Positions 1 through 9,647 of a DNA stretch of 64,000 nt are shown in pieces. A program made the position numbers and the translations under genes. The stretch comes from Winslowiella toletana (GTDB lineage Bacteria > Pseudomonadota > Gammaproteobacteria > Enterobacterales > Enterobacteriaceae). Under the pieces are notes generated by a model, which was not told the DNA's origin, searched no databases, and saw only the letters and a list, made by a program, of their open reading frames with translations. The stretch lies in assembly GCF_032164335.1 (NCBI RefSeq), contig NZ_CP134152.1, forward strand, positions 2,418,001-2,482,000. Direction: 5' to 3'. Position 1 is the first letter of the stretch, and the number at the start of each line of letters is the position of its first letter.

Positions 1-257
1 CCGCCCCAGGGCATTTCGTTGTAATGATCCGTTTTGTCCGAATCATACATAAAACGGTTGTGCCAGCTCAGAAAGGGAATATAGACATCAGTATATTGTG
101 GGTTATGCCAGGTTTCTGATACATCCTCTTTAAGATTTTGCCACCAGCCCGATGCCATATTGGCAAAGGTCGCTTTTTTAGTCGTTTGCTCAGCGGAAAC
201 CGTAAAGGTCAGGCAGAACAAAATGAGGAATAAATAAGAGGTTTTATTTGCCATCAT
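1..257 (-). CDS. pagP: PagP, lipid A palmitoyltransferase (N-terminal part, cut by window edge)
   Basis: The minus strand encodes 85 residues that run off the left edge. After a hydrophobic signal peptide ending near VSA, the mature start resembles E. coli PagP: an amphipathic helix with WWQNLKEDVSETW, then DVYIPFLSWHNRFMYD and YNEMPWGG. The His of SWHNRF aligns with catalytic His33 of PagP. The family is an outer-membrane beta-barrel enzyme that moves palmitate from phospholipid to lipid A, and in enterics it is usually under PhoPQ control. Two adjacent ATG codons (257 and 254) are possible starts. The catalytic Asp/Ser and most of the barrel lie outside the window, so intactness cannot be judged. 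Confidence 0.9.
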   Translation of the reverse strand, partial: MMANKTSYLFLILFCLTFTVSAEQTTKKATFANMASGWWQNLKEDVSETWHNPQYTDVYIPFLSWHNRFMYDSDKTDHYNEMPWG

Positions 258-358
258 CAATCCGTCAGCGTTAGGAGTTGCTGTTATCAGCATAGCCATA
301 TTTCATCATATCTGATGCGCTGTCGACCCTGCGACCGATCAATTATTGATGGACTGAT

Positions 359-387
359 AAAAAAAACCGGGAGACAGTCTCCCGGTT
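359..387 (-). terminator. Rho-independent terminator of sad
   Basis: Perfect 10-bp arms (365-374 and 378-387, AACCGGGAGA / TCTCCCGGTT) with a 3-nt loop. On the minus strand they are followed by an uninterrupted T tract (positions 366-359). It lies 22 bp past the stop of the aldehyde dehydrogenase gene. Confidence 0.9.
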
Positions 388-409
388 GCATACTCCGTAT
401 CGCTGTCTG

Positions 410-1801
410 TCAGACCTGACGATTTTTCCATACCGTCTGGATATTACAGAACTCATACAGGCCAAACTGCGACAGTTCACGACCATAGCCGCTTTTCTTC
501 ACGCCGCCAAAGGCCACGCGCGGATCGCTGGCGCTGTAACCATTAATAAATACGCCGCCGCACTCCAGGCGAGCCGCCAGCAGCTGCGCTTTATCTTCAT
601 CGCCGCTGTAAATGGTTGCAGCCAGACCGAAGTCACTGTCATTTGCCAGTTCAATGGCGTGATCGACATCGCGTGCTACGGTAATTGCCGCTACCGGACC
701 AAACAGCTCCTGACGGAAAGCCGTCATTTGCGGCTGAACATTTGCCAGCACGGTTGGCGCGTAGTAGTTACCTTTACCTTCAAGCTTATGTCCACCCGCC
801 AGCAGCGTGGCACCCTCTGCCAGCGTTGCTTCAACCTGATCGTGCAACTCGTCGCGCAGATCAAAACGTGCCATCGGACCGATATAATTACCCTCTTCAT
901 CCGGCGCGCCCGTTTTCAGCTGTTTCACCGCAGCGACAAACTTGTCGGTAAACTCTTCTGCAATTGGCTGCTCAAGAATAAAGCGTTTTGATGCCGCACA
1001 GACCTGGCCGCTATTTTGATAACGCCCAGCCACCGCTGCTTTCACCGCCTGATCGATATCGGCACCCTCCAGCACGATAAACGGATCGGACCCGCCCAGC
1101 TCCAGCACCGATTTTTTCAGTGCCGCACCGGCTTGTGCGCCAATTGCCTTACCGGCCCTCACGCTGCCGGTAAAGGTCACGGCCGCAATTTGTGGATGGT
1201 TAATCGCGTGGCTGACGCCCTCAGCCGTGGCGTTAATCACCGCGAACTCACCCTGCGACAAACCGGCGGCGATAAAAATGCGTTCAATCAGCTGTGCGCT
1301 GCCCATCACATTTGGCGCATGTTTCAGGATATAGCAATTACCGGCCAGCATAATCGGCACCGCACCACGCAGTACCTGCCACAGCGGGAAGTTCCATGGC
1401 ATCACCGCCAGCACCGTACCCAGCGGACGAAACTCCATCACCGCCTGATTGTTTTCCACCTGAGTGGGCAGTGTCGCCAGCATTGCCGGGCCGTGCTCCG
1501 CATACCATTCGCAAAGGTTAGCGCTTTTGTTCACTTCGCCACGCGCCTGCAAAATCGGTTTGCCCATTTCGGCGCGGATCATTTGCGCCAGCTCTTCGCC
1601 GTGATCGCGCAGCGCCACCGCCAGATCGCGCAGCTTTGTACTCCGTTGCGCCACGCTAAGCTTGCTCCACTGCTTACCGGCCTGATGAGTGCGCTCAATC
1701 GCCCGATCGATTTGCGGCTCGCTGTCATACGGATAAGCATTCAGGGTTTCACCGGTGGCCGGATTCACGGAGATCGCATGAGTCTGGTAAGAAATGGTCA
1801 T
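410..1801 (-). CDS. sad: NAD(P)-dependent succinate semialdehyde dehydrogenase Sad (YneI)
   Basis: The 463-residue protein is collinear with E. coli Sad/YneI over its whole length, starting with the shared THAISVNPATGE. The aldehyde dehydrogenase signatures are present: LELGGSDPF carries the general-base Glu and NSGQVCAASKR carries the catalytic Cys. PWNFPLW belongs to the Rossmann cofactor region. The enzyme oxidises succinate semialdehyde to succinate, and in E. coli it serves GABA/putrescine and related catabolism. The ATG at 1801 has a GAGGA ribosome site. It is divergent from its LysR-type regulator, as in E. coli, and ends at a strong terminator. Cytoplasmic; nothing looks damaged. Confidence 0.95.
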   Translation of the reverse strand: MTISYQTHAISVNPATGETLNAYPYDSEPQIDRAIERTHQAGKQWSKLSVAQRSTKLRDLAVALRDHGEELAQMIRAEMGKPILQARGEVNKSANLCEWYAEHGPAMLATLPTQVENNQAVMEFRPLGTVLAVMPWNFPLWQVLRGAVPIMLAGNCYILKHAPNVMGSAQLIERIFIAAGLSQGEFAVINATAEGVSHAINHPQIAAVTFTGSVRAGKAIGAQAGAALKKSVLELGGSDPFIVLEGADIDQAVKAAVAGRYQNSGQVCAASKRFILEQPIAEEFTDKFVAAVKQLKTGAPDEEGNYIGPMARFDLRDELHDQVEATLAEGATLLAGGHKLEGKGNYYAPTVLANVQPQMTAFRQELFGPVAAITVARDVDHAIELANDSDFGLAATIYSGDEDKAQLLAARLECGGVFINGYSASDPRVAFGGVKKSGYGRELSQFGLYEFCNIQTVWKNRQV

Positions 1802-1903
1802 ATAATCCTCAGCTTTATAGTGTCAATGCAATCAGCCTAACCTTGCAGCAGTGATAAAAAAACTGAATAATTCAGCAGTTGGTTTTCACTAAATGAGAAA
1901 GAG

Positions 1904-2764
1904 ATGAACCTGTCCCAGTTAGAAATGTTTACTGCGGTGGCTGAAACCGGCAGTATTTCCGCCGCTGCAAAGCAGGTGCACCGCGTACCATCCAATGTCA
2001 CTACCCGCATTCGCCAGCTGGAAACCGATCTTGGAGTGGAACTGTTTATCCGTGAAAGCCAGCGTCTGCGGTTATCGCCAGCTGGCCACAGTCTGTTGCA
2101 GTACAGCACACAAATTTTATCGCTGGTCAGAGAAGCCCGTCAGGCGGTGAGCGGTGAAGAGCCGCAGGGTACCTTTACCCTGGGCTCGCTGGAAAGCACC
2201 GCCGCGGTGCGCATCCCTGGCCTGCTGGCCGAATACAACCGTAATTATCCGCGCATTCTGCTGGATCTCACTACCGGCCCGTCCGGCACTATGCTGGATG
2301 GCGTGCTGGAAGGTAAGATCTCGGCGGCGTTTATTGATGGACCGGTGACCCATCCGGCAATTGAAGGTATTCCGGTGTTTGACGAAGAGATGGTGATTAT
2401 CGGGCCAGCCAAGCAAAAACCGTTCACCCGCGCGCGCGAAGTCAGTGGCGTCAATATTTATGCTTTTCGCGCCAATTGCTCCTACCGGCGTCATTTTGAG
2501 AACTGGTTTCATGCCGACCAGGCCACGCCGGGCAAGATTTTCGAAATGGAGTCCTATCACGGCATGCTGGCCTGCGTCATTGCCGGTGCCGGATTGGCGA
2601 TGCTGCCACGTAGCATGTTAAACAGCATGCCCGGCAATGAGCAGGTCGTTGTTTGTACCCCGGAAGAGCCGTGGCGCTGGCTGTCGACCTGGTTAATCTG
2701 GCGGCGCGGAGTGAAAACTCCTCAGCTGGAAGTGATGATTGATCTGCTGCCTGAGCGCAAATAA
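1904..2764 (+). CDS. ptrR: LysR-type regulator PtrR (YneJ)
   Basis: A 286-residue LysR regulator: N-terminal winged helix-turn-helix (about residues 1-60, with [14 protein letters not shown] as recognition region) and a substrate-binding-like effector domain. Long stretches match E. coli YneJ/PtrR, including [47 protein letters not shown] and [15 protein letters not shown]. In E. coli this gene is divergent from sad and regulates it; the arrangement here is the same with a 102-bp shared promoter region. The ATG at 1904 follows a GAAAGAGATG context. Cytoplasmic DNA-binding protein. Confidence 0.93.
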   Translation: MNLSQLEMFTAVAETGSISAAAKQVHRVPSNVTTRIRQLETDLGVELFIRESQRLRLSPAGHSLLQYSTQILSLVREARQAVSGEEPQGTFTLGSLESTAAVRIPGLLAEYNRNYPRILLDLTTGPSGTMLDGVLEGKISAAFIDGPVTHPAIEGIPVFDEEMVIIGPAKQKPFTRAREVSGVNIYAFRANCSYRRHFENWFHADQATPGKIFEMESYHGMLACVIAGAGLAMLPRSMLNSMPGNEQVVVCTPEEPWRWLSTWLIWRRGVKTPQLEVMIDLLPERK

Positions 2765-2765
2765 T

Positions 2766-2787
2766 AAAAAGCCCGGCGTCGCCGGGC
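2766..2787 (-). terminator. Terminator of the NCS1 permease gene
   Basis: GCCCGGC (2771-2777) and GCCGGGC (2781-2787) form a 7-bp stem with a 3-nt loop. On the minus strand it is followed by TTTTT (2770-2766), so it terminates the permease gene that ends at 2795. It also lies just after the convergent ptrR stop. Confidence 0.85.
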
Positions 2788-2794
2788 AAGATGA

Positions 2795-4183
2795 TTACGC
2801 GTGTCGCGCCACCCAGGTCGGATACCGTCGGCAGCACAGCGGATAAGCAATGGCGGTCACCACCATACTGATTACCCAGGAGATATTCGCACCCGGCACC
2901 AGCCCGGACCAGGGGCCGGAGAAGAAAGCGTTCTCTACAAAGGGGATCTGCACCACGATACCCCCGGCATATACCAGCAGCGCCCGCGAGTTCAGTAAGC
3001 CATAACGCCCGCCGTCTGCACTGAAAATCGCGTCAGTATCGTACTGCTGTTTGTTAATCAGATAGAAGTCGATCAGGTTGATCATACACCATGGGATCAG
3101 CACTGAAATCAGCGCAAAAATCAGATTCAGAAACACTTCTACAAAGTTAGCGGAAGCGGCCAGCGCGATTGCCACCGACCCCACCAGCACCGACAGTGAA
3201 AACACTATCCTGACTCTGGCGTCAGGCTGCCAGTTGGGCAGGAAAGTCTGCACTGAGGTAATCAATGCCAGCACCGATCCGTATAAATTCATCGAGTTAT
3301 GACAAATGATATTGATCAGAAACAGCACCATCAGTATCGGCCCCAGCCAGCCCGTTGCCTGCCGCACGGCCACCATTGCATCATTGGTGCCGCTGACCAT
3401 ATTGACCGCCACCATACCAAATACAAACGCCAGAATGGTGCCGCAACACGCGCCCAGCCAGGTGTAGAGAAAGGGCCTGGCGATCCCTTCCGAGGCCGAA
3501 AGATAACGGGAGTAGTCAGAGGTATAAGGAGAAAAGCTAAGTTGCCATACCGCGCCGATACAGAAGGTGGCAAACCAGCCGGCCAGCGTAAACGAACCAC
3601 GGTGCAGGAAGTCTGCCGGTAGCGGCTGCGACAGCATCATCCACAGGCCGAGGATCATCGATCCCCCCATGATCCAGGCGCCAATTTTGTTGATTTTGTG
3701 AATGAAGTTATAGCCCACTACGCCAATGATCGTTGCCGCGATCGCGCCAATAATCGTCGCCGCCGGAATGTTCAGTGCCGGAAGCACGTTGTTAATTACC
3801 CTTCCCGACAGTGAAATATTAGAAATAAAGAAGCCGAGATAAATGACCGTGGCGAAGATAATCACCAGCAGCGAGCCGTAACGACCGAACTGCGCGCGGC
3901 TTTGAACCATCTGCGGAATACCGACCTGCGGGCCCTGTGCCGATGTCAGCGCCAGAAAAATGCCGCCAAACAGATGCCCGGCAATAATCGCACTGATTGC
4001 CGAGAGGATATCCAGATGAAAAGTATGGGTAGCCACCGCGCCGGTCACTACCGCGAGTGGCGCAATATTGGTACAAAACCACAGGGTAAACAGACTACGT
4101 GCATCCCCATGGCGTTCTTCTTCCGGCACATAATCGATCGACTTATCTTCTATTATTGCCGTCTGTTGTTGCTGAGAATTCAT
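2795..4183 (-). CDS. NCS1-family purine/cytosine-type permease
   Basis: A 462-residue, very hydrophobic protein with about 12 predicted membrane segments. The N-terminal YVPEEERHGDARSLFTLWF and the following TNIAPLAVVTGA are typical of the NCS1 (nucleobase:cation symporter-1) family, and FSPYTSDYSRYL is a conserved motif of its purine/cytosine branch. The ATG at 4183 has GGAG 8 bp upstream. It is a single-gene unit ending in its own terminator, with a long 5' leader. The substrate (cytosine, purine, hydantoin, thiamine precursor or other) cannot be decided; it is clearly distinct from E. coli CodB. Inner-membrane importer by family. Confidence 0.85.
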   Translation of the reverse strand: MNSQQQQTAIIEDKSIDYVPEEERHGDARSLFTLWFCTNIAPLAVVTGAVATHTFHLDILSAISAIIAGHLFGGIFLALTSAQGPQVGIPQMVQSRAQFGRYGSLLVIIFATVIYLGFFISNISLSGRVINNVLPALNIPAATIIGAIAATIIGVVGYNFIHKINKIGAWIMGGSMILGLWMMLSQPLPADFLHRGSFTLAGWFATFCIGAVWQLSFSPYTSDYSRYLSASEGIARPFLYTWLGACCGTILAFVFGMVAVNMVSGTNDAMVAVRQATGWLGPILMVLFLINIICHNSMNLYGSVLALITSVQTFLPNWQPDARVRIVFSLSVLVGSVAIALAASANFVEVFLNLIFALISVLIPWCMINLIDFYLINKQQYDTDAIFSADGGRYGLLNSRALLVYAGGIVVQIPFVENAFFSGPWSGLVPGANISWVISMVVTAIAYPLCCRRYPTWVARHA

Positions 4184-4600
4184 AGTTGCTCCGGGTGGAG
4201 TGAGTTTTTATTTTTGATAACTCCAGGAGTTGGCTGATACTGCGCTGGCGTAACGTTTCGTACCGTCATTGCCGGCATTGCATCGCAAAGGGGATATTGA
4301 TGGGGAATCACTGCCAGGCAGCCAGACCGTTTTCGGTAGTGGTTAGCCAATACAGCCTCCACAACCCCTTCGCGGCCAAAGCCTGATTTCCATCGCCGCT
4401 ACCAGTAGCGGGTGGTATCGCATCGGATTTCCTGCAATGTCAGTACTGACATTACCGAACCCGATAGTTTCTGAGTGACGCATTCTGCCTGCGCCGATGC
4501 GCCTGAGTCAACCTCAGTCGTCCGCGAGGCCTGTTCAGGCGGGTTAATTGTACAGTTTCCGGTCATTAGCCAGGCGATATCAGCTAAAGTGATTGTATTT
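4184..4600. other. Gap between two minus-strand units; contains an 18-bp palindrome
   Basis: No credible gene. Short open frames here lack ribosome sites and resemble nothing recognised. The gap holds the leader and promoter of the NCS1 permease and the 3' end region of the ABC operon. No T-tract hairpin was found after the ABC ATPase stop. The one striking element is the palindrome at 4436-4453. Confidence 0.5.
4436..4453. promoter_or_regulatory. Perfect 18-bp palindrome, possible operator
   Basis: AATGTCAGT/ACTGACATT is a perfect inverted repeat without spacer, about 250 bp upstream of the NCS1 permease start. It could be a binding site for a dimeric regulator. There is no T tract, so a terminator is unlikely. 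Which regulator would bind is unknown. Confidence 0.35.
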
Positions 4601-6208
4601 TCACGCCCGCAGCGCCTGCACTGGCAGAGTTGGTATATGGGCCAGCAGCTGACGGGTATAGGCCGCTGTCGGCGTGCTGAATATCGACTGCACCTCGCCC
4701 TGCTCGACCACTTTGCCCTGCTGCATAATCACCACATAATCAGAAATCTGACGAACCACCGCCAGGTCGTGGGAAATAAACAGATAGCTGAGACCCTTTT
4801 CACGCTGTAAACGCTCCAGCAGCCGCAGGATCTGCGCCTGTACCGCCACGTCCAGCGCCGAGACCGGTTCATCAAGAATCAGCAGTTCCGGCGAAATCGC
4901 TAATGCGCGGGCAATGGCCACCCGCTGGCGTTGCCCACCGGACAGCGCCGATGGCCTTGCGGTCAGCAGCGTAGTGGAAAGCTCGACCGCCTCCAGCAAT
5001 TCCGCCGCGCGTTCGCGCTGGCTGTGCTTATTGCCGATGTGAAATGCGCGCAGTGGTTCGGTAATAATCGCCTCCAGCGTCATTTTCGGATTCAGCGAGG
5101 CATAGGGATTTTGATAAACCACCTGAACCCGACGGCGAAAGTCAGATTTCTGAAAGCTCGACGCTGTGCTAAAACTGACGCCGTCAAAATTTACTGCGCC
5201 CTGATCGGGTTGTTCCAGGCCAAGCAGCATTCGCACCGTGGTTGACTTACCCGATCCTGACTCGCCGACCAGGCTGGTAGTTGCACCGCGATAAACCGGA
5301 AACGAGACGTCGTCAACTGCGCTAAAGCTCTCGCCACCCGGCAGAATAAACCGTCTGGAGAGCTTTTCCGCCAGCATAAACGGCTGCTTGTGCGGTTTTG
5401 GCTGACGATAAGGCACGCTTAAAAATGCCGGAGAAGCCTCCAGCAGCTGACGAGTATAGGGATGATGCGTCTGGCGCAATAACGATGCCGGAGTGCCACT
5501 TTCAACCAGCTGGCCTTCATGCATTACCAGCACGCGATCCGCCCGCTCCAGCGCCATATTCAGATCGTGCGTAATCAGTAACAGCGCGATTCCCTGCCGT
5601 TCAACCACCGCCGCCAGCGCATCCAGCACCTGTTTCTGCACGCTGACATCCAGCGCGCTGGTCGGTTCATCGGCGATAATTAACTTTGGATGGTGGCACA
5701 TCGCCATCGCCAGCAGCACACGCTGCCGCATGCCGCCAGAAAGCTGATGCGGATAGCTGGCCAGCACGCGCTGGCTGTCATTCAGGCCTACCTCAGCCAG
5801 CAGCGCAGGCAGGCGTCCGGCAGCCTGATTTTTTGGCACGCCGTGCAGGGTGAATGCTTCCAGCATCTGCTTTTCCAGAGTCTGTATCGGATTAAACGCC
5901 AGCGCCGGATCCTGCGGCACAAAACCAATCTCCAGCCCACGCAGTTGCCGCCACTGGCGCTGACTGGCATTTTCCAGCGGCTGACCGGCAAAGTGAAGGG
6001 TGCCGCCACGTCGCAACGCCTGCTGGCTCAGTAGCCCTACCAGGGCTGAAGCCGTGGTGGATTTTCCCGATCCGGAGCCTCCCACTATCGCCACCACTTC
6101 GCCAGGATACAGCGCAAAACTAAGCGACTTTACTGCCTGCAAATAGCCGCCTTGCTGACGAGGATAATCAATGCTCAGTTGTTCAACCGCTAACAGAGGT
6201 TCAGTCAT
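4601..6208 (-). CDS. Fused double ATPase of a peptide-type ABC importer (DppDF-like)
   Basis: The 535-residue protein has two complete ABC ATPase domains. Domain 1 has Walker A GGSGSGKST (residues 43-51), signature LSGGMRQRV and Walker B LIIADEP. Domain 2 (from about residue 275) has GESGSGKST, LSGGQRQRV and LLILDEP. Single-chain fusions of the DppD and DppF types are common in the oligopeptide/nickel (PepT) importer family, as in YejF and GsiA. It energises uptake through the two permeases encoded upstream. The start overlaps the DppC-type permease stop by 4 bp (ATGA), so translation is probably coupled. Last gene of the operon. The substrate is inferred below from the linked monooxygenase. 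Confidence 0.9.
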   Translation of the reverse strand: MTEPLLAVEQLSIDYPRQQGGYLQAVKSLSFALYPGEVVAIVGGSGSGKSTTASALVGLLSQQALRRGGTLHFAGQPLENASQRQWRQLRGLEIGFVPQDPALAFNPIQTLEKQMLEAFTLHGVPKNQAAGRLPALLAEVGLNDSQRVLASYPHQLSGGMRQRVLLAMAMCHHPKLIIADEPTSALDVSVQKQVLDALAAVVERQGIALLLITHDLNMALERADRVLVMHEGQLVESGTPASLLRQTHHPYTRQLLEASPAFLSVPYRQPKPHKQPFMLAEKLSRRFILPGGESFSAVDDVSFPVYRGATTSLVGESGSGKSTTVRMLLGLEQPDQGAVNFDGVSFSTASSFQKSDFRRRVQVVYQNPYASLNPKMTLEAIITEPLRAFHIGNKHSQRERAAELLEAVELSTTLLTARPSALSGGQRQRVAIARALAISPELLILDEPVSALDVAVQAQILRLLERLQREKGLSYLFISHDLAVVRQISDYVVIMQQGKVVEQGEVQSIFSTPTAAYTRQLLAHIPTLPVQALRA

Positions 6209-7038
6209 AGTTTCTCCGCAGAATCCTGAATAAATCCGGCTATCCGATTAGTTGCCAGCACCGACAGCACGATAATCATTCCCGGCAGCGTGGTGTACCA
6301 CCAGGCTGCCGCAATGTAGTTACGCCCTTCGGCGATTAACAATCCCCATTCGGGCTGAGGCGGTGGCGCGCCAAAACCAAGAAAACTGAGCGCCGAGACG
6401 GATAACAGCGCAAATCCCAGCTCCAGCGCCGCCAGAGACAGCACCGGTGCCAGCGCATGCGGCAGAATATGACGCTGGATAATCGCCAGATGTCCGACGC
6501 CGCTGGCTCTCGCGGCCTCAACAAACAGATTGGTGCGGCTGCGCAACACTTCTCCGCGCGTCAGGCGCGCAAAAGTGGCAACCGAGGACAATCCAACCGC
6601 TACCGCAATGTTCAGCGTGCCAAAACCAAGCACGGTGATAATCGCCATCGCCAGTAATAAATTGGGTATCGCCATTAAGATATCGATAATTCGCATAAAC
6701 AGGCTGTCGATGCGCCCGCCCGCATAGCCAGCCACTACACCGATCAGCGTGCCGACAAACAACGCAATCGCCACCGAGAACAGCGTGGCCTGTAACGTCA
6801 GCGCGGTGCCAAATACGCTGCGGCTGTAGATATCGCGCCCGAGATGGTCGGTACCGAACCAGTGCGCTGCTGACGGCGGCTGCAATGCCTGTAAGGCATC
6901 ACCTGCCAGCGGATCCTGATGGCTGAATCCGCCGGGAAAAATGGCCCACAGCAGCACCATCAACAGCATGGCGGCGCTTAGCCACAGCGTCACCGCCAGC
7001 GGACGACGTGGGGCTTTCTCGATTAACACCAGACTCAT
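6205..7038 (-). CDS. ABC importer inner-membrane permease, DppC-type
   Basis: A 277-residue binding-protein-dependent permease. An N-terminal membrane segment (about 16-36) is followed by HWFGTDHLGRDIYSR, which is characteristic of DppC/OppC proteins. The EAA-like loop lies around EAARASGVGHLAIIQRHILPHAL, and five or more further membrane segments can be seen. It forms the channel with the adjacent DppB-type subunit. The start overlaps the upstream permease and the stop overlaps the ATPase, each by 4 bp. By homology to the second cluster (31347-32207) the two are paralogues, sharing PPPxPEWGLLIAEGRNYI near the C-terminus. Confidence 0.9.
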   Translation of the reverse strand: MSLVLIEKAPRRPLAVTLWLSAAMLLMVLLWAIFPGGFSHQDPLAGDALQALQPPSAAHWFGTDHLGRDIYSRSVFGTALTLQATLFSVAIALFVGTLIGVVAGYAGGRIDSLFMRIIDILMAIPNLLLAMAIITVLGFGTLNIAVAVGLSSVATFARLTRGEVLRSRTNLFVEAARASGVGHLAIIQRHILPHALAPVLSLAALELGFALLSVSALSFLGFGAPPPQPEWGLLIAEGRNYIAAAWWYTTLPGMIIVLSVLATNRIAGFIQDSAEKL

Positions 7039-8018
7039 GCGTTTTCTCCGGCGGCAATTCTCGGGTCAAGTAACGGATAAAGCGCATCAGTGATAAAATT
7101 GATCGCCACAAAAATCACCGCGGCGGTCAGCACCACGCCCTGAACCACCGGGATATCCTGTGCCGAGACGGCCCCTTCGGCCAGCCTTCCCAGCCCCTGA
7201 CGTGAAAAAATGGTTTCGGTAATCACCGAACCGGCCAGCAGATTACCGAAAATCATGCCGGTCAGCGTCAGCAGCGGGATAGCGGCATTAGGTAACACGT
7301 GACGCCACAGCAGATGCGCGGTACCTGCGCCCTTCAGGCGAAGCGCATCAATAAACGGACGACGCCACACTTCCGAAAGTGAACGGTTCATCACCTGCGC
7401 AATCATCGCTGCGGTGGGAATAGTCAGCGCCAGCGTCGGTAATACCAGCGATTGCCAGCCTGCATTACCCATTGCCGGAAACCAGGCGTGGTTAAATGAG
7501 AACAGCTGTAACAGCAGTAATCCCAGCCAGAACATCGGCAAGGCAGCACCGAGTGATGGCAACGCCAGTAGCGCCGACTTGATGCGCCCGGATGGCAATA
7601 CGCTGACGCTCGCCGCCAGCCCACCGCCGACAACCAGCGCACTGACCAGCGCGCTGCTGGCCAACAGCAACGTAGACGGCAGCGACTGCGCAATCAGATA
7701 AGTGACGTTGTCACCACTGACAATCGATCGCCCCAAATCGAGATGCAGCACCTTCCACAAGGCCAGCACGTACTGCTGCCAGACCGGCAGATCGAGATGA
7801 TACTGCGCTCTGAGCGCCGCCAGCTGAGCAACATCGACCGTACTCTGTTCTCCCTGATTCAGCATGATAGTGATCGGGTCAGAGGGTAAAATATACAGAA
7901 TCAGAAACGTCAGGCTCCAGGTCGCCCACAATACTGCAACGCCCTGCACAGCGCGCTGTAACAGTCGGGACAGTCGCTGGCGTGAGCGCCGGGTTACCAG
8001 AATGGAGGCGTCGGCCAT
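7035..8018 (-). CDS. ABC importer inner-membrane permease, DppB-type
   Basis: An open frame continues upstream to 8111, but the ATG at 8018 (MADASILVTRR) is preferred: it has AGGAG about 8 bp upstream and lies just past the stop of the binding-protein gene. The resulting 327-residue protein has an N-terminal membrane segment ending in ILPSDPI. It also has the EAA-like loop ALRLKGAGTAHLLWRHVLPNA and the typical C-terminal pattern ETIFSRQGLGRLAEGAV. It pairs with the DppC-type protein downstream to form the transmembrane pore of the importer. Confidence 0.9.
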   Translation of the reverse strand: MADASILVTRRSRQRLSRLLQRAVQGVAVLWATWSLTFLILYILPSDPITIMLNQGEQSTVDVAQLAALRAQYHLDLPVWQQYVLALWKVLHLDLGRSIVSGDNVTYLIAQSLPSTLLLASSALVSALVVGGGLAASVSVLPSGRIKSALLALPSLGAALPMFWLGLLLLQLFSFNHAWFPAMGNAGWQSLVLPTLALTIPTAAMIAQVMNRSLSEVWRRPFIDALRLKGAGTAHLLWRHVLPNAAIPLLTLTGMIFGNLLAGSVITETIFSRQGLGRLAEGAVSAQDIPVVQGVVLTAAVIFVAINFITDALYPLLDPRIAAGENA

Positions 8019-8022
8019 GGCA

Positions 8023-9630
8023 TTACTCCTTCGCTGAAAGCCAGGTGTCATACAGCTGAAAACGGGACGAAGCATCGAAATGGAAGCCGTGCACATTCTG
8101 ACCGGTGGCAATTACCGTCGCCAGTTCAACCAGCGGAATCGCATTTCCTTCAGCTATCAGCAGGTCGGCAGCCCCGGTGACATATTTTTGCCGCGCGCTG
8201 CTGTCCAGCGTCTGACTGGACTGCAACAACAATCTGTCGACCTCCGATGGCTGGCGATGATTAACATTGCGGCCGCCGGCATCAAATACCGTGCGCAACA
8301 CATCCGGATCGGAACGCGTCAGATTATAAAAATCGACCGGCAGACTGCCACTGGCCTGTCGCGCAACCACCTGGCTAATGGGGGCCTTCTCCAGCTGCAA
8401 GTCGATGCCGACTTTTTTCACCTGCTGCTGTACCAGCTCTATAAACGGCGCGTTTTGCCAGTAGCTGATGCGGAAACTCAGACGCTGGCCATCTTTACTG
8501 CGAAAACCGTCGGCATCTTTCTTCCAGCCGTTATCCTCCAGCAGTTTTTCCGCCGCTTGCGGATCGTATTTCAGCTCACTGCTGCGGTCCTGATACAGCG
8601 GCGTGGTTTTAGCCAGAACTGAGGTTGCCGATGCCTGATAGCGTGACAACACGGGTTTCAGCGCCGGGCGATCGATAGCCAGATTCAGCGCCTGACGCAC
8701 CGGCAGCGAGGCCATCAGCGGCGTGGACTGATTAGGGAACAGACTGTAGACCAGCCCTGGATTAGTGCGGGCCAGCAGTTTGATATTTTTTGCCAGCAGC
8801 AGCGTTTCATCCTGCGGCGTAACCCCAACATTCACATCCAGCTGACCGGAAATCAGGCTGCCAAAACGCACGCCGCTTTCCGGGATCACCCGATATTCCA
8901 CCGCGTCGAGATAGCTTTCTCCCTGATGCGCCGCCAGTGACGATGGCCACTGATAGCCATCGCGGCGCGTCAGCTCGACTTTCTGGTTATGCACAAATTG
9001 TTTCAGCACAAACGGGCCGCTGCCGACCAGTGAACCCTGACAGCGCGCTTCGGCACTCGCCGATACCGTTGCCGGAGAAAAGAACCCGAGGCTCATGGTC
9101 GAGGTTGCCTGCAAAAACTGTGCATTAGGCTGCTCAAAGATCACCACCACGGTGTGATCATCCGGAGTATCGATCTGTTTCAACCCTTTCAGATAGGTTG
9201 AAGCCAGTGATGAACGCGCTCCCAGCTTAACAATCGCCTCAAAATTTTCTTTAACCGACTGCGCGTTAAAGGCGCTGCCATCGCTGAAACTGACGCCATC
9301 ACGCAGGGTAAAGGTAAAACGGCGGTTATCGTCCTCAATCTGCCATTTGGTCGCCAGCCACGGGACGATTTCACCGCTTTGGCTGTCCTGATCGGTCAGT
9401 GAATCCGTTAGCTGGCGGCCAATGTTCAGCGAGTTATTATTTCCCGCCTGTTGTGGATCGAGGCAGTTGGGATCGGTGTCGATAGCGATCAGCAACTTGC
9501 CACCCTGCTGAGGCGTTGACGGCGTCTGGCTTGCCGCCGTGCTGCTGCTCGCCGCCTGGTCACATCCCACCAGCGTGGCGGCAATAACCGCCGTCAGCAG
9601 GGCTTTGCGGTATTTATTTCGCTGAAGCAT
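8023..9630 (-). CDS. Periplasmic substrate-binding lipoprotein, family 5 (peptide/nickel type)
   Basis: The 535-residue protein has a signal peptide with lipobox LVGC (Cys23), so it is probably lipid-anchored in the periplasm. The mature part is a family 5 solute-binding protein: GGKLLIAIDTDP, then FTFTLRDGVSFSDGSAFNAQSV and VRQALNLAIDRPAL. The C-terminal RSDPDVLR and YDTWL resemble the protein at 28741-30390, so the two clusters share a subfamily. It is the second gene of the operon, directly after the monooxygenase gene. The ligand is unknown; family members bind peptides, nickel, glutathione and, in monooxygenase-linked clusters, small organic compounds. Confidence 0.88.
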   Translation of the reverse strand: MLQRNKYRKALLTAVIAATLVGCDQAASSSTAASQTPSTPQQGGKLLIAIDTDPNCLDPQQAGNNNSLNIGRQLTDSLTDQDSQSGEIVPWLATKWQIEDDNRRFTFTLRDGVSFSDGSAFNAQSVKENFEAIVKLGARSSLASTYLKGLKQIDTPDDHTVVVIFEQPNAQFLQATSTMSLGFFSPATVSASAEARCQGSLVGSGPFVLKQFVHNQKVELTRRDGYQWPSSLAAHQGESYLDAVEYRVIPESGVRFGSLISGQLDVNVGVTPQDETLLLAKNIKLLARTNPGLVYSLFPNQSTPLMASLPVRQALNLAIDRPALKPVLSRYQASATSVLAKTTPLYQDRSSELKYDPQAAEKLLEDNGWKKDADGFRSKDGQRLSFRISYWQNAPFIELVQQQVKKVGIDLQLEKAPISQVVARQASGSLPVDFYNLTRSDPDVLRTVFDAGGRNVNHRQPSEVDRLLLQSSQTLDSSARQKYVTGAADLLIAEGNAIPLVELATVIATGQNVHGFHFDASSRFQLYDTWLSAKE

Positions 9631-9647
9631 AATCGATCCTGAGTGGT

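Noticed and set aside
386..1840. Plus-strand frames opposite sad (201 and 274 codons)
   Set aside because: Shadows of the clearly conserved sad gene; no ribosome sites and His/Arg-rich nonsense composition.
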